DNA of 9,397 nt from CAZUFB01 sp048173955 (GTDB lineage: Bacteria; Actinomycetota; Coriobacteriia; Coriobacteriales; UMGS124), in assembly GCA_048173955.1 (NCBI GenBank), contig DBEYOB010000178.1:1-9397 (forward strand), in the 5' to 3' direction. Both the position numbers and the translations under genes were made by a program. The notes beneath the pieces were generated by a model. The model was given only the letters and a program-made list of their open reading frames with translations, ran no database searches and was not told the DNA's origin. This document shows, one piece after another, positions 1-6,000 of this stretch; the stretch's first letter is position 1; each line of letters begins with the position of its first letter.

Positions 1-3000
1 TCGCATCCCCGGCTCCGCCCGTGCCCGCACCGCCGTCGGCCGGTTGGGCCGCGGGGTCCCGCACCGCGGGGTCCTGCGCGGCGGGGTCCGGGGTCTCCGA
101 ACCCGAAGTTCCCGGACCCGCAGTTCCCGAGCTCGCAGTCCCGGCCCCGTCCGCGGCCGCGCCTTCGGCGTCCATCCCGTCGACCGCATCCGGGCCGCCG
201 GGCACCGGGCCGCCGTCGGCCGGCGCGGTCCCTTCGCCCGTTTCGACCGCCCCACCTGCATCGCCGCCCGCATCGCCTCCCGGCGCTCCGGAGTCGAGCC
301 GCCCCTCCTCGGCAGCCGATCCCTCGCCCTCGGCCCCGCCGGCGTCGGTCTGCCCTTCGCCTGCGGCCGCACCGGAGGCGTCGGCCGTAGCAGAGGTATC
401 TGCCGCCGGCTCGGGGACCTCGAGGTGGAACGTGTACCCCAGCGAGGGGAACCTGAAGCTCCCCCCGTCGTTGGTCGCGTGGCCCACGACGGCGGGGTTG
501 TCGGGATCGGTCACGTCGGTCAGCGTGAAGGTGAACGGACGGGCGACCTCGTCGAACGACGCCCCCTCGAGCACCTTGCGGCCCCCCAGCGTCACCGAGG
601 CCCCCTCCCCCGCGCCGTAGACGTTGCGGAAGGCGACCTCCTCGGGGGATACCTCGTTGCCCGCCACGGGGTCGCCGCGGTAGTACTGGTACGAATCAAC
701 CTGGTAGCGCCCGGTCGACGGGTTGTACGAGGAGTCCAGCACGAGGTGGTACACGGTCCCGTCGTAGGAGACCGCCCCCATGTCCGACCCGCCGAACGTC
801 TCGACGATGCGGTAGGTCGACGTCCCCGCCTCCGCGACGGGCACCTCGGCGCTCCATGTGCCGTTCGCCGGCGAGACGGCCGAGGCGACCAGTGCCGGGC
901 TCCCGTCGCCTCCGATGCGGTAGATCTCGTAGCCGAACGTGAGGCCGTCGAGGAGCTGTGCGCCGTCGGCCGCCTCCGTCGCCTTGGAGCCGCCCACCGC
1001 GAACGAGGTGGGCTGCGGCTCGTACACGTTGACGAACGTCGGCGCCTCGCCCTCGGGAACCGGGTCGGTGAGCCCGGCGTCGCGGTAGTAGGCGACCGGG
1101 CCGGCGGTCAGGTTCCCCTTCCCGTCGTCGGTCACCGTGAGCGCGGCGTAGAGCGGGTCGGCGTAGGCCACGTGCTCGAGCCCGCCGTCGGCCTCGACGA
1201 TCTTGTACGCGAACGTCGCCTCGTTCGAACCGGCCAGGTCGGCGGCCGTGAAGCTCAGGTCCATGGAAACGTGCGACGGCTCGCCGGACGGCGCGGCGCC
1301 GCTCGACGCGCTCGCCTGGGCGGCGCCGACGGTCTGGCTCGCGGGGTCGAAGCGGTAGGCGACGAAGCCGAACTCCCCGTCGGCCATGTCGCGACCCCGG
1401 AGGACCTTGTCGAAGCTCAGCTGCGCGTGGGCCACGTCGGTCGCCGTGTAGACGTTGTCGAACGAGACGGCGTCCGGCGCGACGGCGACCGGGACGGCGT
1501 CGGGGCCGCGGTAGACCCCCGTCACGGAGGCGTCGAGCGTGCCGTCGCCGCGGTCGGTCACGGTGACCTCGACCGTGTAGACGGTGTCGTCGTGCCGGAC
1601 GCCCGCCAGCGTCTCGCCTGCGCCGTCCTCGTGCACCGTGTAGGAGAACACCTGCGTCCGGTTGCCCTGGCCGTCGACCGCCGCGTCGGGCCCGAACGAG
1701 GACTCGCTGTACCCCAGGGGCGTGAAGGCGACCGTCCCGTCGGCGGCGTTGACGCCGGTCGCGACCGGGTCGCCGGAGGGGTCGGCCACCGTGAAGCTGA
1801 ACGCGCCGTCGGCCAGGGGCGCCCCCTCGAGGCGCTTCGCCCCCGTCAGGGCGACCGAACCGCTCGCCTGGTAGAAGTTCTCGAACGGGACCTCGACCGT
1901 CCGGGACGTCGCGGTCGTGGCGTCGACGGTCGCCTCCGCCACGCAGAGGGCCCCGTCGAACAGGCGCGTTGTCACCGCGAGCCTCCCCGTGCCGCCGTCG
2001 TCGGAGACCGCGATGCGCACGGTGTAGGAGCGGTCGTCGTAGCGGTACCCGGCCGGAGGCTCGCCGGCACCCGTCTCGGCCACGGTGTAGGCGAACTCCT
2101 TGCCCGCGTCCTCCAGGGTGAACACGACGTGCCCGCCCGAGGCGCCCGCCAGCGAGCCGTCGGCGATCTGGACGAGCACCTTCGCGCCGTCGGCCGCCGC
2201 CGGGGCCGACACGGCCGTCCCCTCGAGGGGTATGCCGAGCTTCTCCGCCGCCGCGCGGCGCTCTTCCCCGGTCGCCCCGAAGGGGGTCACGGAGAAGGAG
2301 AACTGGCCCTCGTACGACGGCCTCCCGTGGAGCACCTTGCTGACGGCAAGGCCGCCCGAGGCGCTGTAGTCGACCGGCGCGGCCCGGTAGGCGTTGGCGA
2401 AGCGCACCGTCGCCGCCCGCGCGGGCGCGTCGTCGCGGTCCGAGGTGTACACGACAGTCTCGTCGGAGGAGACGCTGCCGTCGGGCTCGGTCCCGACCGC
2501 GCGGGTGGCGACGTCGAGCGTGCCGCCTCCCCCATCGGAGACCGCGACGTACACCGTGTAGGCGGTGCGGTCGAACACGGCGCCCTCGAACTCCCATCCC
2601 GGCAGCGCCCGCTGTTCGGGCGTGGCCTGCCCGTAGGCGACCGCGGCGCCGTCCGCGCCGACGACGCCCGGGTTGGTCGCCCCGTCGGGGACGTTCTCCA
2701 CCACCCGGTAGGCGAACGTCTTCCCGATGTCGCCCTGCGTGAAGACGACCGACGGGTACGCCGGCCCGCCGGATGTGTCCTGCGCGGGGCCCTCCGGCGC
2801 CGGCGGCAGCAGGCTCACCGTCGACGAGCTCGCATCCTCGCCCTCGCCCAGGGTCGCGGCGGCGTTCTCCACCGTGTAGCCGTCGAGGGGGATGCCGAGC
2901 TTCTCGGCGGAAGAAGCCGCGTCGGTGCCGCCCGCAACGCCGGCGGCCGCGGCGTCGAGCGGCGCTATGGTGAACGAGAACCTCCCCTGCTCCATGCCGT

Positions 3001-6000
3001 GGCCCGCGAACGTCTTGACGAGCTGCAGGCCGCCCCGCGCGCCGTAGTCGACGCTGCCCGTCGCGTAGACGTTGGTGAAGGCCGCCGCGTCGGTCGCCGC
3101 GCGGTCGGCGTCGGTCGTGGCCGCGGCGTTGTCGTAGACGGCCCCGCCCACCTCGTCGACCACCAGGTTGCCCGCGTCGTCGTCGCGCACCACGACGGTC
3201 GCCGTCGACGCGTGCGCGTCGTAGGTCATGCCCGCGTCGGCGGGACTCATGCGCTCGACGACCTCGTAGACGTAGGTGCCGGCAACGGAGAAGCACATGG
3301 TCGCGAAGGCGCCCTCGTTGGCCGCGGGCACCGCCCCGTCCCCGTCGGGGGCGGGCGCGCCCACCGTCAGCTCGGCGGGTTCGGGCAGCGGGGCGTCGGC
3401 GCCGTCGGGGGCCTGCAGGCACGAGATGTCGAACGTGTACGACTCGCCCGCGCCCCAGGCGTGCCCCAGGACCGTCTTGCGCACCCGTATCAGCTGGTCG
3501 GGCGCAAGCTCGACCGGGTTCGGGCGGTACGAGTTCGTGAACGTCGCCGTGTGCGAGGCGACCTCGGGGGCGTCCTCGGCGGGCATGCCGTCGTCGTCGA
3601 CGGCGCGCACCATGGTCGAGGACACGCCCAGGGTCCCGTCCCCGTTGTCGGTCAGCGCGACCGCGACCCGGTAAAGGGCCCGCGAGTACGCCACGCCCTC
3701 GTGCACCGAGCCGCCGTCCTGCTCGGATATCGTGTACGAGAACGTGCGCTCCGCAAGGCCGCCCAGGTCGGCGGAGGTGTAGGAGATGTCGCCGAACGAG
3801 GCCGTCCGCAGCCCGCCCTCCCCGTCGGCGGGGGAGTCAGTCCCTATGACGGCCGTCTCGCCGCCCGGGGCCGGCATCGGGGCGCCCCCCTCCCCCGCGA
3901 GCACGAAGGTGTAGGAATCGCCCTCCTTCCAGCCGCGCCCGACGAGGTCCTTGGCGACCCGCAGGTCCGTCGACCCGTCGAGCCTCCCGGTCGCGTCGTA
4001 GGCGTTCGCGAAGCCGAAACTCACCTCGCCCGCCTGGGTCGTCAGCGACGGGGAGACCGCGGTGGTCACCGTCTCGCGCCCGTCGTGTTCGGCGTGGCCG
4101 ACGCTCACCGTCACCGTCTGGAGGGCGCCGTCGTAGGTGACGCCCCGGTACGCCCATCCCGGCTCGAGCCGCTCGTCGGGCGCCGCGTCGCGGTAGGCGA
4201 CCGGGTTGCCTGCGGGGTCGGCGACCGCCGGGTTGGTCGCATCCCCCGGGACGTCCTCGCCCACCGTGTAGGTGTAGGTGCTCCCCACCATGTCCGCCGT
4301 GTAGGCGATGCCGCCGAACGCGACGACGCCGTTGACCGCCACCGCGCCGGCGGTGCCCCCGGTCTGCCCGCCCGGCATGGGGACCCGGGCGGGGTCGATC
4401 GGGTCGCCCGCGGCGTCGGTCCCTCCCGCCGCGGAGAGGGTGAAGCCGAAGCGCGTGCCATCGGGCGCCGCCCCGTTGAGGGTCTTGACGCCGAGCAGCT
4501 GGCGCACGGTCGCGTCGGCGTCGAACGAGTTGGCGAAGTCGAGCGAGGCGTCCTCGGCCGCGGCGTCGACGTCGCGGCTGTCGAAGACCGTCTCGAAGCC
4601 CTGGTCGCCCTCGCCGTAGGAGCGCCGGTCGAACGTCCACCACGCGACCGACAGCGTCCCGTCGCCGTCGTCGGCGACCTCGACCGTCACCCGGTAGCGC
4701 GCCGTGTCGGCCGAGACGCCGCCGCTGCCGACCGGGTTCTCGAACACGAGGTAGCGGTAGGTGCCCGGCCGCGCAAACGTGACGGTTCCGAAGTCGAGGG
4801 GGGACGAATCCCCCTCGGTCGGGGTCAGCGTGAGCGTCCCGGCGGAGCGTCCCTGCAGGTTGGCGCACACGTCTGCCAAGGCGGTCCCGCCCGCCTCGGC
4901 TTCGTCCCCGTCGCACACCTCCCCCGCGCCGGGCAGGGGTGAGACGCCGTCGGGCAAGGGGGCTCCGTCGTAGCCCGCCACGACGAAGGTGAACGAGTCG
5001 CCCGGCTCGAACGCCCTCCCCAGCATGGTCTTGGTTCCCTTGAACGCTACCTCGGTCGCCTCGAGCTCCCCGACGCGATAGGAGTTGGTGAAGGTGAGCG
5101 CCGCGTCCGCGTCGCCGAGCTCCCCCGACGACGTCCGCGCCGCGACGTCGTTTTCCCCACCGCCCCCGATCGCCTGGAGGGCGAACCCGTCGGCGTCCGC
5201 CGCGGTCTCCACGACGCGGTAGGAAGCCCCCACCCCGACGTTCTCGAACGTCAGCGACTCGCCGTCCGCGAGCTCGAAGGACGCCTTCCCGTCGCCGTCG
5301 ACCGCGATGTCGACGGGCGACTCCTCACCCGACGCGGTGCGGCGGACCGCCGTGCACTCCCGCCCGGCCAGGCTCGGCAGCGTCGCCTCGAACGAGAACG
5401 CGCGACCCGCCGGCTTCAGCCCCTCCTCGGCGGGAGCGACGCGCTTGGCGACGGTCAGGTCGGGCGACGTGTAGGCGTTCCTGAACACGACGGAGGCCCC
5501 CGTCTCGACCGTTTCCTCCCCCTCGCGCACGGCATCGTCCACGACCCCGCTCGCCGAGGCGGCCGGTAGGTCGACGCCCTCGGTCTCGCTCCCGTCGTTC
5601 ACGATGCCGGCGAGCGCGAAGCCCGCGGGCTGAGCCGTCTCGGCGACCGTGTAGCGCGCCCCGCGCGGGAGGCCGTACACGTGCAGGGTCTCCCCGGCCT
5701 TCAGGGAGAACGTCGCGCCGTCGCCCAGCCCGAGCTCATCCCCGCGCGCCTCGTCGCCGGCGAGCACCTGCGCGCGGTAAGGTCCGGCGAGCGCGGTGCC
5801 GTCGGTGCCGGCCAGGCCGAGCGTGTAGGAGAACGAGGCGTCCGCCGGGGCGCCCTCGTCGCCGGCGACCTCCTTGGAAACCGTCAGCTCGCCGGTCTTC
5901 TGGTCGGCCACCCGCACGGCGACCGACCCCGAGAACAGGTTGGCGACGTCGCGCCCGCCCAGCCCCCGCCGGGGGGACGCCGCGGTGCCGCCGCCCTCGG

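Larger units (their letters stand above)
2..601 (-). other. Twelfth pilin-type domain, interrupted by acidic low-complexity sequence
   Basis: Residues 2766-2965. SVTLGGRKVLEG (K2774) and PFTFTLTD restart the array pattern, and the domain proceeds to FPSLGYTFHLEVPEP (2816-2830). From there at least 135 residues (bases 2-409) are almost entirely Ala, Gly, Asp, Glu, Pro, Ser and Thr. The expected Y-x-(V/I)-x-E strand and closing F-x-N-x-Y have not appeared by the window edge. Either the tract is a loop insertion in this domain, or the domain is incomplete and the tract is a wall-spanning linker before an anchor. Confidence 0.6.

Noticed and set aside
49..146. CRISPR-like array
   Set aside because: Units are 15 nt with no spacers and are in frame with coding pentapeptides, so this is a coding tandem repeat.
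696..3422. Minus-strand open frame of 908 codons, Arg-rich
   Set aside because: Same strand but a different frame from the giant gene; the product is an Arg/Gly-rich shadow, while the real frame gives regular beta-sandwich repeats.
44..4942. Plus-strand open frame of 1632 codons
   Set aside because: It is antisense to the giant gene, Arg/Gly/Val-rich with no domain pattern, and is explained by the high third-position GC of the minus-strand frame.
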